Assembly: GCA_004193285.1 (NCBI GenBank)
Contig: SECP01000057.1
Coordinates: 1-56,578, forward strand
Reading direction: 5' to 3'
DNA: 56,578 bases
Origin: Myxococcales bacterium
Lineage (GTDB): Bacteria > Myxococcota_A > Polyangia > Polyangiales > Polyangiaceae
Below, piece after piece: positions 40,933 through 50,264 of the stretch (position 1 is the stretch's first letter; each line of letters opens with the position of its first letter). Position numbers and translations under genes: made by a program. Under the pieces are notes generated by a model. That model was not told where the DNA came from. It made no database searches and worked only from the letters and a program-made list of their open reading frames with translations.

Positions 40933-41537
40933 GCGTGAACGAATCTCACGAACGCAGCGCGGAGTCTCGAGCCGCGGCCGCTCCGGACGAGCTGCTGGAG
41001 CACGAGTACGACGGCATTCGCGAGTACGATAACCCGCTGCCGAAGTGGTGGGTTTGGATCTTCGCGGGGAGCTTCTGGTTCTCGCTCGCGTACTACTTTC
41101 ACTATCACCTCTCCCACAACGGGCAGACGGTTGCCGCCGTGTACGAAGAGGACATGCAGCAAGCTCGCGAGCTGCAGGCCAAAGCGTCGCTCGCCGAGCC
41201 GGTGAGTGAAGAGTCGCTCGGCAAGCTGATGAGCGATGCGGCCCTCATGAAGGACGCCCAGGTCCTTTACGGTCTGCGCTGCGCGCCGTGTCATGGCGGC
41301 AGAGCGGAGGGGCTGATCGGCCCGAACCTGACGGACTCGTCCTGGATTCACGGCACGGGGACGCTGAGCGACATCTTCGCAGTGGTGGACCAGGGCGTGC
41401 TCGCGAAGGGCATGCCCGCGTGGGGCAAGCAGCTCTCGCCGATCGAGGTCCGCAAGCTGGCCGCTTACGTGGGGACGCAGCGCGGCCGGGCCGTCCCTGG
41501 GAAAGCCCCCGAGGGCACCGCCGTCGCCGAGCAGTAG
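40929..41537 (+). CDS. ccoP: cbb3 oxidase cytochrome c subunit CcoP, single haem
   Basis: 202 residues. The N-terminal block EHEYDGIREYDNPLPKWWVWIFAGSFWFSLAYYFHYH is the diagnostic CcoP start with its membrane helix. One haem c motif follows (CAPCH, about 118-122) with the Met ligand in KGMPAWG. Proteobacterial CcoP usually has two haem c domains; this is a one-haem form. The start is a GTG overlapping the ccoQ stop (GTGA). It feeds electrons into the CcoNO core on the periplasmic side. Confidence 0.92.
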   Translation: MSVNESHERSAESRAAAAPDELLEHEYDGIREYDNPLPKWWVWIFAGSFWFSLAYYFHYHLSHNGQTVAAVYEEDMQQARELQAKASLAEPVSEESLGKLMSDAALMKDAQVLYGLRCAPCHGGRAEGLIGPNLTDSSWIHGTGTLSDIFAVVDQGVLAKGMPAWGKQLSPIEVRKLAAYVGTQRGRAVPGKAPEGTAVAEQ

Positions 41538-41540
41538 GCC

Positions 41541-42917
41541 ATGTCCGTACCCGTAGCACCCCAGCGCGTCTTACCCACCCTGAACGCGGACGGCACGCGC
41601 AACCGCATACGCCCGCGGCTGTACCCGGGTCGACTGCACCGCCGTCGGCGCGCGGTCGCATTAGCGCTGATGGCGCTCTTTTTGAGCCTGCCGTTCCTGC
41701 GCGCGAACGGACATCCGGCGATGTTGCTGGACGTGGTGAACCGTAAGTTCTTCTTGTTCGGTTACACCTTTTTGGCGACCGACGGCGCGCTGCTCATGCT
41801 GGTCCTGTTGTCCGTCTTCGTGGCCATCGCGCTCGTTACTGCGCTCCTCGGCCGGGCGTGGTGCGGCTGGGCTTGCCCCCAGACCGTGTACATGGAGTTC
41901 CTATTTCGACCCCTGGAGCGCTGGCTCGAAGGCCCCCGGGAGGCCCAGCTTCGCCTCGATCGGTCCGGCGCCAACGCGCGGCGTGTGGCGAAGAACGTCA
42001 TCTACCTCGGGTTGTCCTTTCTGCTCGCGAACGTGTTCCTCGCCTACTTCGTCGGTACCGACGTTCTGAGCCGCTGGGTGCTGGAAGCGCCGACGAAGCA
42101 TGGGGGCGGCTTCGGCATCGTGCTCGTAACGACGGGCTTGGTGTTCTTCGACTTTGCCTACTTTCGCGAACAAATGTGCACGGTCGCTTGCCCCTACGCA
42201 CGGCTGCAAGCGGTTCTGCTGGATCCCAAGTCCTTGCTCATTGCCTATGACGAGCCTCGGGGCGAGCCTCGTAGCAAGGGCAAGGCGAAGACGCCCGGCC
42301 ATGGCGACTGCATCGACTGCAGAGCCTGCGTCGTGTCGTGCCCGACCGGTATCGACATTCGCGAGGGTTTGCAGCTCGAGTGCATCGCGTGCGGCCAATG
42401 CGCGGACGCCTGCGACTCGATCATGGATCGGATCAAAAAGCCGCGGGGTCTCGTGCGCTATTCTTCTCAGCAAACGCTCGCGACGGGCCGAGCGACGCGA
42501 CTCCTTCGCCCGCGCGTCATCGTGTACGCGCTCGTCCTCGTCGGGCTGCTCTCGGCCCTCGTTTTCGTTGGGAAGCGGCGCCCGGAAGCGGAGGTCACGG
42601 TCCTGCGTGGGGTCGGAGCTCCCTTCAGTGTGACCGGGCAGCAGGTGGTAAACCAGCTGCGTCTCAAGGTGACGAACCGCTCGGAGGAGTCGCGCCGCTT
42701 CAGCGTACGCTTGATCGACTTTCCCGATGCACGTGTGATCGCGCCGGAGCTGCCGCTCCTCGTGGCGCCCACTGAGCAGGGGGCGGCCAGCTTCTTCGTC
42801 GCGGTTCCCGCGGACGCCATTCGCGGCGCAAGGCACGTGCGCTTGCGTGTCGGCGACGAGCACGAATTTCAGACCGTGGAGTACACCCTCATGGGTCCGC
42901 AAGGAGACACGCCGTGA
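41541..42917 (+). CDS. ccoG: Cytochrome cbb3 oxidase accessory protein CcoG (RdxA/FixG-like)
   Basis: 458 residues, membrane iron-sulfur protein thought to reduce Cu(II) for oxidase assembly. Features: N-terminal YPGRLHRRRRAVALALMALFLSLPFLRANG, membrane helices near 33-60, 80-105 and 155-180, GRAWCGWACPQTVYMEFLFRPLE, CTVACPYARLQAVLLD, and two [4Fe-4S] motifs CIDCRACVVSCPTGIDI and CIACGQCADACDSI. A periplasmic-type beta domain (IG-like fold, FixG_C) ends the protein. It starts 3 bases after ccoP and is part of the same transcript. Confidence 0.95.
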   Translation: MSVPVAPQRVLPTLNADGTRNRIRPRLYPGRLHRRRRAVALALMALFLSLPFLRANGHPAMLLDVVNRKFFLFGYTFLATDGALLMLVLLSVFVAIALVTALLGRAWCGWACPQTVYMEFLFRPLERWLEGPREAQLRLDRSGANARRVAKNVIYLGLSFLLANVFLAYFVGTDVLSRWVLEAPTKHGGGFGIVLVTTGLVFFDFAYFREQMCTVACPYARLQAVLLDPKSLLIAYDEPRGEPRSKGKAKTPGHGDCIDCRACVVSCPTGIDIREGLQLECIACGQCADACDSIMDRIKKPRGLVRYSSQQTLATGRATRLLRPRVIVYALVLVGLLSALVFVGKRRPEAEVTVLRGVGAPFSVTGQQVVNQLRLKVTNRSEESRRFSVRLIDFPDARVIAPELPLLVAPTEQGAASFFVAVPADAIRGARHVRLRVGDEHEFQTVEYTLMGPQGDTP

Positions 42918-43429
42918 ATCGAGGAGCAATCGTTGCCAAGGGCGCAGGGGCGCTGTGGGCGTGGGTGCCGGGGTTGCTGCTGACCAGCATGCTCACCGGC
43001 TTGGGCGTGCTCGTCTGGCTCGCGGTCGACGATCCCCATTTTGCGCTCGAACCGAACTACTACGATAAAGCGGTGCACTGGGATCAGGCACGCGCGCGAG
43101 CGAGCACGAGTCTGGCCCTGGGTCTGGCGACGACGGTCTCGCCCGCTCTCTACAAGGCAGCGGACGGCAGTATCGACTTGGAGGTCGCGGTGGACGACCG
43201 CACGCTCGCGCGCTTCGCTGGCGCGGCGGTGGAGTTGGAGGCCTTCCCCAACGCGTATGCAGCGCAGGTGCAACGGCTCACGCTGCATGAGGCCGCGCCC
43301 GGCGTGTACCGCGGCAAGCTCGAGCGCGGAGTGCTCGGGCTGTGGGAGCTGAGGTTGAAGGTCTCGCGCGGGAGCGAGCGGTTCGAGCAAACGCTGCGAC
43401 GGGACGTGCTGAGCGGAGGCCCGACGTGA
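42914..43429 (+). CDS. ccoH: Cytochrome cbb3 assembly protein CcoH (FixH-like)
   Basis: 171 residues: one N-terminal membrane helix (about 15-37) then VDDPHFALEPNYYDKAVHWDQARARAS, the FixH signature, and a beta-sandwich domain (LEVAVDDRTLARFAGAAVELEAF...LHEAAPGVYRGKLERGVLGLWELRL). It stabilises the assembly complex of cbb3 oxidase. GTG start overlapping the ccoG stop (GTGA). Confidence 0.92.
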   Translation: MNRGAIVAKGAGALWAWVPGLLLTSMLTGLGVLVWLAVDDPHFALEPNYYDKAVHWDQARARASTSLALGLATTVSPALYKAADGSIDLEVAVDDRTLARFAGAAVELEAFPNAYAAQVQRLTLHEAAPGVYRGKLERGVLGLWELRLKVSRGSERFEQTLRRDVLSGGPT

Positions 43430-44196
43430 GCCTGAGCTTGCTTTTGCCCGTGATCAGCGCCGGTATGCTCGGCAGCCTGCACTGCCTAGGTATGTGCGGT
43501 GGCTTGGTCGCGGTGGCCAGCGACGGCGCCGTCACCTGGCGCGAGCGCGTGAAGGTGCAGGGGGCCTATCAGTCTGCGCGCCTCCTCGGCTATGTCGCCC
43601 TCGGTGCGGCCGCCGGCGCGCTGGGGCACGCGGTCGATCTGGCAGGTCGCGCCGCCGGTATCGGCAAAGTGGCGGCCTTCGTCGCAGGCGCCACGATGAT
43701 CACCTGGGGGCTCCTGGCGATGTTGAGCGCGGCGGGAGTGCGGCTGGACCGCAAGCTGCCGCGGATTCGCTTGCTACCATCCTCACTTCGGGTTGCGCTC
43801 GCCGGCGCGCGTCCACGTTCGCCCCTGCTCCGCGCGAGCTTGCTCGGCGGCGCTTCCGCGCTGTTGCCGTGCGGGTTCTTGTACGCCTTTGCCATCGCGG
43901 GGGCCGCCACCGGCAGCCCAATAGGCGGCGCACTGGTCATGACCGCGCTCTGGCTCGGAAACCTGCCCGCCCTGCTGGGCTTCAGCTGGCTCCTTGCGGG
44001 TGCGCTGGCGCGGGTCAAGCGATACATCCCGCTGCTCAGCGCGGTCAGCGTATTCGCGCTGGGCGTGCTGACATTGAACAGCCGCATCAACCTGCCGGCT
44101 CTCGCGGTCGCGAGCATCACGAACCCCTCCGTCACGGCGACCGCCCCGGGGCCGATGCCTGCCGACTGCCCGTACCACCGAAAGAACGCCCCATGA
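43426..44196 (+). CDS. DsbD_2/SafE-like membrane protein of cbb3 operons (COG2836 type)
   Basis: 256 residues with six or seven hydrophobic helices. The start MSLSLLLPVISAGMLGSLHCLGMCGGLVAV and the later LLGGASALLPCGFLYAFAIAGAATGS carry the paired Cys/Pro motifs typical of this family, which is routinely found in ccoGHI(S) clusters and may handle copper or thiol transport for oxidase assembly. GTG start overlapping the ccoH stop; its own stop overlaps the ccoI start. The biochemical function is unproven. Confidence 0.85.
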   Translation: MSLSLLLPVISAGMLGSLHCLGMCGGLVAVASDGAVTWRERVKVQGAYQSARLLGYVALGAAAGALGHAVDLAGRAAGIGKVAAFVAGATMITWGLLAMLSAAGVRLDRKLPRIRLLPSSLRVALAGARPRSPLLRASLLGGASALLPCGFLYAFAIAGAATGSPIGGALVMTALWLGNLPALLGFSWLLAGALARVKRYIPLLSAVSVFALGVLTLNSRINLPALAVASITNPSVTATAPGPMPADCPYHRKNAP

Positions 44197-46646
44197 ACGC
44201 GGCCGTTCTAAGCGCCGTCGCTCCTCCGGAGCTCGTGGTGGCGAGCTGCGCGCACTGCGCCTCGCCCCTCCCCGCAGGCAAGAGGGGCGGTAGCTCGCCG
44301 GCATTCTGTTGCGAAGGTTGCCGCGCGGTGTTCGAGCTCGTGCACGCGTCCGGCTTGTCCGGATACTATCGGTATTTGGAGCCGAACGGCGCCAACGTGG
44401 CACCTACGGTCGTGAGCGGTCGTAGGTACCAGGAGCTGGACGATCCCAGCTTCCGCTCGCAGCACGTACGCAGCGTGCCGGGCGAGCAAGAAGCGGCCGA
44501 GCTCCTACTGGAAGGCGTGCATTGCTCGGCGTGTGTGTGGCTCGTCGAGCGGGTGGGCCGCGTGGTGCCCGGAGTGACGAGCTCCCGGCTGGATTTGTCA
44601 CGTAGCGTGGTGGAGCTCACGTGGGATCCGAAGCAGACCTCGCTGAGCGCCATCGCGCGAGGCCTGAGCTCGCTAGGGTACGGCGCGCACGCGGTAGGCG
44701 AGTCTTTGGCCAAGCTTGTCCGCGTACGCGATCGGGAGTTGCTCCTCCGCCTGGGCATCGCCGGCGCCGCCGCGGGCAACGTGATGCTCATGGCCTTGGC
44801 GCTCTACAGCGGCGCGTTCAGCGGCATGGAATCCACGTACCAGGCGCTATTTCGATGGGCGAGCCTGGGTATCGCGACTCCGGCGGTCTTCTGGTGTGGC
44901 GCGGTATTCCTCCGTGGCGGGTGGGCGGCGGTTCGTACCCGCGCGCCCCACATGGATCTGCCCATCAGCATCGGTATCCTGACTGGCTACGTAGGAGGCG
45001 CGGTCAGCACGTTCAGTGGGCGCGGAGAAATCTACTTCGATTCGCTGTGTACTCTGATCTTCTTGCTCTTGGTGGGTCGCTACCTGCAGCAAAGTCATCA
45101 CCGGCGGTCGACCGGTCAGAGCGAGCTGCTGCTCGCGCTCGCCCCGCAGACCGCGCGCCTCGTCGAAGGCGAAGTGGAGCGTGAGGTGCCGGCCAACGCC
45201 GTCGCACCGGGCGCAGTCGTGCGGGTGGGGGCGAGCGAGCGCATTCCCGTGGACGGCGTGGTTCTGCGCGGCAGCGCCAGTGTCGACACGAGCTTGCTCA
45301 CGGGCGAGCCCATGCCGGCGGAGGTCGGCGTGTCCGACCGCGTCTACGCGGGTACGACGTGCCAAGGGGGCGACCTTTGGCTCCGTACGGAGAGTGCGGG
45401 CACGGAGACGCGGCTGGGCCGCCTGATGGCGAGCGTGGCCGACACGCAGCAACGGCGGGCGCCCATCGTTCGCCTCGCAGACCGCGTCGCAGGGCACTTC
45501 GTGCTGGGCATCCTGGCCGTCGCGGCGGTCACTCTGGGGGTCTGGCTGCACTTGAATCCGGGCGTCGCCGTCGATCACACGGTCGCTCTCCTGGTCGTCA
45601 CTTGCCCCTGCGCCCTCGGCATGGCTACGCCCCTCGCGGTGAGCGTCGCGCTGCGGCGTGCCGCACAGGGCGGCGTGCTGTTCAAAGGTGGCGAATTCGT
45701 AGAAGAGCTGGCCCGTCCGGGCGTGATCGTGTTCGACAAAACGGGAACGCTCACCCTCGGGCAACCCGAGCTCCTGGCATGGGTGGGTGACGTCGAGTGG
45801 CAAGCGCCCCTCCGAGCGCTCGAGGCGCACAGCGGTCACCCCCTCGCGCGGTCCATTCAACGCGCGTTTCCCGAGAATGCCCTGCGCGTCGAGCAGCTTC
45901 GGGACTTGCCCCACGGCGGGATCACCGGGAGCATAGACGGGCGACAGCTCCTGGTCGGCTCACCCGCGCTCGTGCAAAGCGAGCTGGGGCATCTACCGCC
46001 TTGGGCGGAGAAGCTCGTGCAAACACACGCGGGCGCGGGACTAACTCCGGTTGTCCTCGCCGCGAGCGGGGTGGTTCGCGCCGTCTTGGCCTTCGGTGAT
46101 CGTGTGCGCCCGGAGGCGAAAGGGCAGCTCGCGCAATTGACGAAGCTCGGTTACGTGCTCGAGATCGCGTCCGGTGACCATCAACGCGTGGTCGATAGCG
46201 TCGCCCGAGAGCTCGGCATCCCGGTCGCCGCCGCTCGCGGCCAAATGTCACCGGAAGCAAAGCTCGAGAGGGTGAGCAAGCTACGCGCTCGCGGTGAGCG
46301 AGTGGTCATGATTGGAGACGGCGTGAACGACGCGGCAGCGATGGCGGCAGCGACGGTAGGGTTCGCGGTGCACGGCGGAGCGGAGACCTGTCTTAAGGCA
46401 GCGGACGTGTTCGCCACGCGGCCAGGCCTCGCGCCCGTCTACGACGCCGTGCTCGGCTCCCGACGCACACTGGCAGCAATTCGCCGCGGAATCGTCATGT
46501 CACTGGCGTACAATGTGGTGGGCGTCGCGCTCGCTGTCATGGGCGTCCTGAGCCCGCTACTCGCGGCCATCTTGATGCCCCTCAGCTCCATTTCAGTGGT
46601 CTCACTCGCGCTGCGGGCCCGGACCTTCGAAGGAGGCAAGTCTTGA
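44193..46646 (+). CDS. ccoI: Copper-transporting P-type ATPase CcoI
   Basis: 817 residues. N-terminal metal-binding region with CAHCASPLP...FCCEGC (zinc-ribbon-like, typical of CcoI) and a heavy-metal-associated domain with GVHCSACVW. Membrane helices surround the actuator motif TGEPMPAE, the copper-site CPCALG (Cys471, Cys473), phosphorylated Asp515 in DKTGTLTLG, the SGHPLA nucleotide-binding His-Pro motif and GDGVNDAAAM. It exports Cu(I) to the periplasm for insertion into the oxidase. ATG start overlapping the previous stop (ATGA). Confidence 0.95.
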   Translation: MNAAVLSAVAPPELVVASCAHCASPLPAGKRGGSSPAFCCEGCRAVFELVHASGLSGYYRYLEPNGANVAPTVVSGRRYQELDDPSFRSQHVRSVPGEQEAAELLLEGVHCSACVWLVERVGRVVPGVTSSRLDLSRSVVELTWDPKQTSLSAIARGLSSLGYGAHAVGESLAKLVRVRDRELLLRLGIAGAAAGNVMLMALALYSGAFSGMESTYQALFRWASLGIATPAVFWCGAVFLRGGWAAVRTRAPHMDLPISIGILTGYVGGAVSTFSGRGEIYFDSLCTLIFLLLVGRYLQQSHHRRSTGQSELLLALAPQTARLVEGEVEREVPANAVAPGAVVRVGASERIPVDGVVLRGSASVDTSLLTGEPMPAEVGVSDRVYAGTTCQGGDLWLRTESAGTETRLGRLMASVADTQQRRAPIVRLADRVAGHFVLGILAVAAVTLGVWLHLNPGVAVDHTVALLVVTCPCALGMATPLAVSVALRRAAQGGVLFKGGEFVEELARPGVIVFDKTGTLTLGQPELLAWVGDVEWQAPLRALEAHSGHPLARSIQRAFPENALRVEQLRDLPHGGITGSIDGRQLLVGSPALVQSELGHLPPWAEKLVQTHAGAGLTPVVLAASGVVRAVLAFGDRVRPEAKGQLAQLTKLGYVLEIASGDHQRVVDSVARELGIPVAAARGQMSPEAKLERVSKLRARGERVVMIGDGVNDAAAMAAATVGFAVHGGAETCLKAADVFATRPGLAPVYDAVLGSRRTLAAIRRGIVMSLAYNVVGVALAVMGVLSPLLAAILMPLSSISVVSLALRARTFEGGKS

Positions 46647-46816
46647 GTATCATCTTCGTCATTCTCCCGATCACGCTCCTGCTGTCACTCAGCGCCGTGG
46701 TCGCTTACACCTGGGCAACCCGTAGCGGTCAGTTCGACGACTTGGCCACGCCTGCCGTTCGCGCGCTACACGACCCCATTTCCCCAAAAACCGACTCCTC
46801 ACGGCTGCGCTCATGA
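46643..46816 (+). CDS. ccoS: cbb3-type oxidase assembly protein CcoS
   Basis: 57 residues, too short for ordinary ORF calling. TTG start at 46643 overlapping the ccoI stop (TTGA). It begins MSIIFVILPITLLLSLSAVV with one membrane helix and continues TWATRSGQFDDLATPAVRAL, the CcoS signature (A-x-RSGQFDDL-x-TPA-x-R). It is needed for cofactor insertion in the oxidase. Its TGA at 46814-46816 overlaps the ATG of the phosphoketolase gene (ATGA), which ties that gene to the oxidase operon. Confidence 0.92.
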   Translation: MSIIFVILPITLLLSLSAVVAYTWATRSGQFDDLATPAVRALHDPISPKTDSSRLRS

Positions 46817-49170
46817 ACGACTCCTTCGCCGATCTCGATGCCTACTTTCGGGCCGCCAACTATCTAACGGTGGGCCAGATCTACCTGCAAGAAAACCCGC
46901 TGTTGCGCGAGCCGCTTCGGGCCGAGCACATCAAGCCGCGCTTGCTCGGACACTGGGGAACATCGCCCGGCCTGAGCCTGCTCTACGTGCACTTGAACCG
47001 ATTGATCCAGCGAGATGACCTGAACGTGCTCTTCCTGGCGGGCCCCGGCCATGGGGGCCCTGCGGTCGTAGCGAACGCCTACCTCGAAGGAACGTACTCC
47101 GAGATCTACCCGCACATTTCGCGAGACGAAGCGGGCTTGCGGCGGCTCTTTCGCCAGTTTTCGACCCCCGGAGGCATTCCGAGTCACGCCGGCCCGCACA
47201 CGCCCGGCTCCATTCACGAAGGTGGCGAGCTCGGTTACGTGCTCACTCACGCGTTCGGGGCCGCCTTCGATCAGCCGGACCTCATCGTCGCCGCGGTAGT
47301 CGGGGACGGCGAAGCCGAAACCGGGCCGCTGGAGGGAAGCTGGAAAGGGATCAGCTTCCTCAACCCCGTGCGGGACGGCGCGGTCCTCCCCATCCTGCAC
47401 TTGAATGGCTACAAGATAGCCGGCCCTACCGTGCTCGGTCGCTCCAGCGACGAAGACATCGAGCGCTTGCTGTCCGGCCACGGCTACGACGTGCACTTCG
47501 TCGAGGGGACCGACGTCGCCGCGGTGCACGAGCAAATGGCGCAGGTGCTAGACACCTGCCTCGGCAAGATCCGCACGATTCAGGATGGCGCGCGCCGCCG
47601 CGGCAGCGTCGAGGCGAGGGCGGCGTGGCCGGCCATCGTCATGCGGACGCCCAAGGGGTGGACAGGCCCGCAAGAGGTGGATGGGCAGGCGGTCGAAGGT
47701 ACCTTCCGCTCGCACCAAGTGCCTGTCGCGGAGGTGCGAAGCAACGCGGAGCACCTCCGCGTGCTCGAGAAGTGGCTGCGTAGCTACCGTCCGGAAGAGC
47801 TGTTCGACGCCCAGGGGCGCTTGCTCCCGCACCTAGCGGCGCTCGCTCCCCACGGCTCACGCCGCATGAGCAGCAATCCGCTGGCGAACCCCGGCTCCCA
47901 GGTCAAACCGCTAAAAGTCCCCGAGCCGTCGCAGTATGCGTTGCCGGTCCGTTCGCCGGGAGAAGCGCTCCACGAATCCACGCGACAGCTGGGCCTCATG
48001 CTTCGCGATATCTACCGGGACAACCCCACCTCTTTCCGGCTGGTTTGCCCGGACGAGACGAGCAGCAATCGCCTCGGAGCCGTCTTCGATACCGAGCAGC
48101 GCTGCCTCGTCGCGCCGCCCCAGGTGGGGGACGACCACGTCTCGCCCGCGGGGCGAGTGATGGAGGTCCTGAGCGAGCACAACTGCCAGGGCTGGCTGGA
48201 GGGGTACACGCTAACGGGGCGACACGGACTCTTCGCCACGTACGAAGCCTTCGCGCTCATCGTCGCGTCGATGGCGACGCAGCACGCCAAGTGGCTGGAG
48301 GCTTGCGTGGAGCTGCCCTGGCGCGCACCGGTACCATCCCTCAACTACCTGCTCACCTCCACCTGCTGGCGCAACGACCACAACGGCTTCAGCCACCAGG
48401 GTCCGGGCTTCATGGACACCATCTTGAGTAAGAAGGGCAGCGTGGCGCGCGCCTATTTGCCGCCGGACGCCAACTGTCTGCTGGCGGTCGCGGACCACTG
48501 CTTGCGTAGTAGCGATCACGTCAATCTCATCATCATCGACAAGCAGCCCCAGCTACAGTGGCTGGATTTCGAAAGCGCCAAGCGCCACTGCGAAGCTGGA
48601 GCTTCGGTATGGGAATGGGCTTGCACCCACGTGCACCAATCGCCGGATATCGTGCTTGCCTGCGCCGGCGACACCGCGACGCAGGAGACGATGGCTGCGG
48701 CCGCGTGGCTGCGGGAGCACGCGCCAGAGCTCGCGGTCCGCGTCGTCAACGTGGTGGATTTGATGACGCTCGCCACGGCGAGCTCGCATCCGCACGGGAT
48801 GAGCCCCGAGCGCTTCGAGGAGCTATTCACTCACGATACCCACGTGGTTTTTGCGTTCCACGGCTACCCGGGCGCCGTGCACCAGTTGCTGCATGGGCGC
48901 GCCGAACCGGGGCGGTTCCACGTCCGTGGCTACCGGGAAGAGGGCACGACCACGACGCCCTTCGATATGGTCGTTCTGAATCAGACCAGCCGCTTTCACC
49001 TCGCCATGCTCGCGATCGAGCACAGTAAGCGTCGTCTAGAGCAGGCGGTGGTGCTCACGCGCGATTGCCGCGCCGCGCTCGCCCGCCACCACGAATACGT
49101 ACGGGCCTGCTTCGAGGACCTCCCGGAGGTGCGCGACTTCCGTTGGCGCGCGCAGACGGAGGAGCAGTGA
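46813..49170 (+). CDS. xfp: Phosphoketolase (xylulose-5-P/fructose-6-P)
   Basis: 785 residues, thiamine-diphosphate enzyme. It splits xylulose-5-P (or fructose-6-P) with phosphate into acetyl-phosphate and glyceraldehyde-3-P (or erythrose-4-P). Landmarks: YFRAANYLTVGQIYLQENPLLREPL, GHWGTSPGLSLLYVHLNRLI, GPGHGGPAVVANAYLEGTYSEIYP, FSTPGGIPSHAGPHTPGSIHEGGELGY, VGDGEAETGPLEGSWKG, LHLNGYKIAGPTVLGR, and later CPDETSSNRLG and NDHNGFSHQGPG. Full length and all TPP-site blocks are present. ATG overlaps the ccoS stop. Translational coupling to oxidase assembly genes is uncommon. Confidence 0.97.
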   Translation: MNDSFADLDAYFRAANYLTVGQIYLQENPLLREPLRAEHIKPRLLGHWGTSPGLSLLYVHLNRLIQRDDLNVLFLAGPGHGGPAVVANAYLEGTYSEIYPHISRDEAGLRRLFRQFSTPGGIPSHAGPHTPGSIHEGGELGYVLTHAFGAAFDQPDLIVAAVVGDGEAETGPLEGSWKGISFLNPVRDGAVLPILHLNGYKIAGPTVLGRSSDEDIERLLSGHGYDVHFVEGTDVAAVHEQMAQVLDTCLGKIRTIQDGARRRGSVEARAAWPAIVMRTPKGWTGPQEVDGQAVEGTFRSHQVPVAEVRSNAEHLRVLEKWLRSYRPEELFDAQGRLLPHLAALAPHGSRRMSSNPLANPGSQVKPLKVPEPSQYALPVRSPGEALHESTRQLGLMLRDIYRDNPTSFRLVCPDETSSNRLGAVFDTEQRCLVAPPQVGDDHVSPAGRVMEVLSEHNCQGWLEGYTLTGRHGLFATYEAFALIVASMATQHAKWLEACVELPWRAPVPSLNYLLTSTCWRNDHNGFSHQGPGFMDTILSKKGSVARAYLPPDANCLLAVADHCLRSSDHVNLIIIDKQPQLQWLDFESAKRHCEAGASVWEWACTHVHQSPDIVLACAGDTATQETMAAAAWLREHAPELAVRVVNVVDLMTLATASSHPHGMSPERFEELFTHDTHVVFAFHGYPGAVHQLLHGRAEPGRFHVRGYREEGTTTTPFDMVVLNQTSRFHLAMLAIEHSKRRLEQAVVLTRDCRAALARHHEYVRACFEDLPEVRDFRWRAQTEEQ

Positions 49171-50264
49171 GCGAGGGCATCCTCGCCCTCAACGCCGGCT
49201 CCTCCACGCTCAAGTACTCGGTCTACCGCTTCGACGGCGCGGCGGAGGTGGAGCTGACGTCGGACACACTGCGCAAAGCGGGTCCGGCAGTCGGAGCGGT
49301 GGAGGAGGTGCTGGCCGCGGCTCGGATTGCGCTAGGCGGGGAGCCTTCGCTCGTCGGGCACCGCGTCGTGCATGGTGGGTCGAGCTTTACCTCACCCGTG
49401 GAGCTCGACGAAGCCGTGCTCGGTCGCATCGAGCAGCTTACCCCTCTAGCTCCCCTCCACGTGCCTCCCGCGCTTTCCTTGATTCGCGCCGTGATCGAGC
49501 GCCTGCCCCGTGCCCGCCACGTGGCGTGTTTCGATACGTCCTTCCATCGCACCTTGCCAGAGGTCGCTCGGCGCTTCGCGCTGCCGAGCGAGCTTTACGA
49601 AGGCGGCGTGCGGCGCTACGGGTTTCATGGTCTCTCGTACGAATACGTGGTGCAGAGCTTGGGTCCGAACCTGCCGCGGCGCTTATTGGTCGCGCATTTG
49701 GGCAGCGGCGCCAGCATGGCCGCCATCCTCGGTGGTCGTTCGCTCGACACGAGCATGGGCCTGACTCCCACCGGCGGGTTGCCGATGGGGACGCGCTCGG
49801 GCGACTTGGATCCGGGCGTGCTCTTGCACCTCCTCAAACAACGCGGGCTCAGCGCGGAGGAGGTGGAGGAGCTGGTCGATCGCGAGTCCGGCCTCAAGGG
49901 TGTCGCTGGCAGCTCTGACATGTCGGAGCTCGTCTCTCGCCGCAACGGCGGGGACGCCCTCGCGTTCGCGGCGGTGGAGCTGTTCAGCTATGCGGTCAAG
50001 AAGCAGCTCGGAGCGTACTTGGCGGTGCTGGGCGGCGCCGATTGCCTCGTCTTCACCGGCGGCATCGGCGAGCACGTACCGCTCGTCAGAGAGCTCTCCC
50101 TAAGTGGCCTCGCAAGCCTCGGCATTCAGCTGGATTTGGAGGCGAATCGAAGAAATGCGCCGATCATCAGCGCCCCCGCCTCGCCGTGCCAGGTGCGAGT
50201 CGTGAAGACGAACGAAGATCTCATGATCGCTCGCCACGCGTTTTCGCTCACACGCGGGGGATAG
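49167..50264 (+). CDS. ackA: Acetate kinase
   Basis: 365 residues, somewhat shorter than the usual 395-405. It converts acetyl-phosphate plus ADP to acetate plus ATP, using the product of the preceding enzyme. Motifs: LALNAGSSTLKYSVY at the start, GHRVVHGG, YGFHGLSYEYV, VAHLGSGASMAAILGGRSLDTSMGLTPTGGLPMGTRSGDLDPG, and FTGGIGEHVPLVRE. GTG start overlapping the phosphoketolase stop (GTGA). Last gene of the run; a perfect hairpin follows immediately. Confidence 0.95.
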   Translation: MSEGILALNAGSSTLKYSVYRFDGAAEVELTSDTLRKAGPAVGAVEEVLAAARIALGGEPSLVGHRVVHGGSSFTSPVELDEAVLGRIEQLTPLAPLHVPPALSLIRAVIERLPRARHVACFDTSFHRTLPEVARRFALPSELYEGGVRRYGFHGLSYEYVVQSLGPNLPRRLLVAHLGSGASMAAILGGRSLDTSMGLTPTGGLPMGTRSGDLDPGVLLHLLKQRGLSAEEVEELVDRESGLKGVAGSSDMSELVSRRNGGDALAFAAVELFSYAVKKQLGAYLAVLGGADCLVFTGGIGEHVPLVRELSLSGLASLGIQLDLEANRRNAPIISAPASPCQVRVVKTNEDLMIARHAFSLTRGG

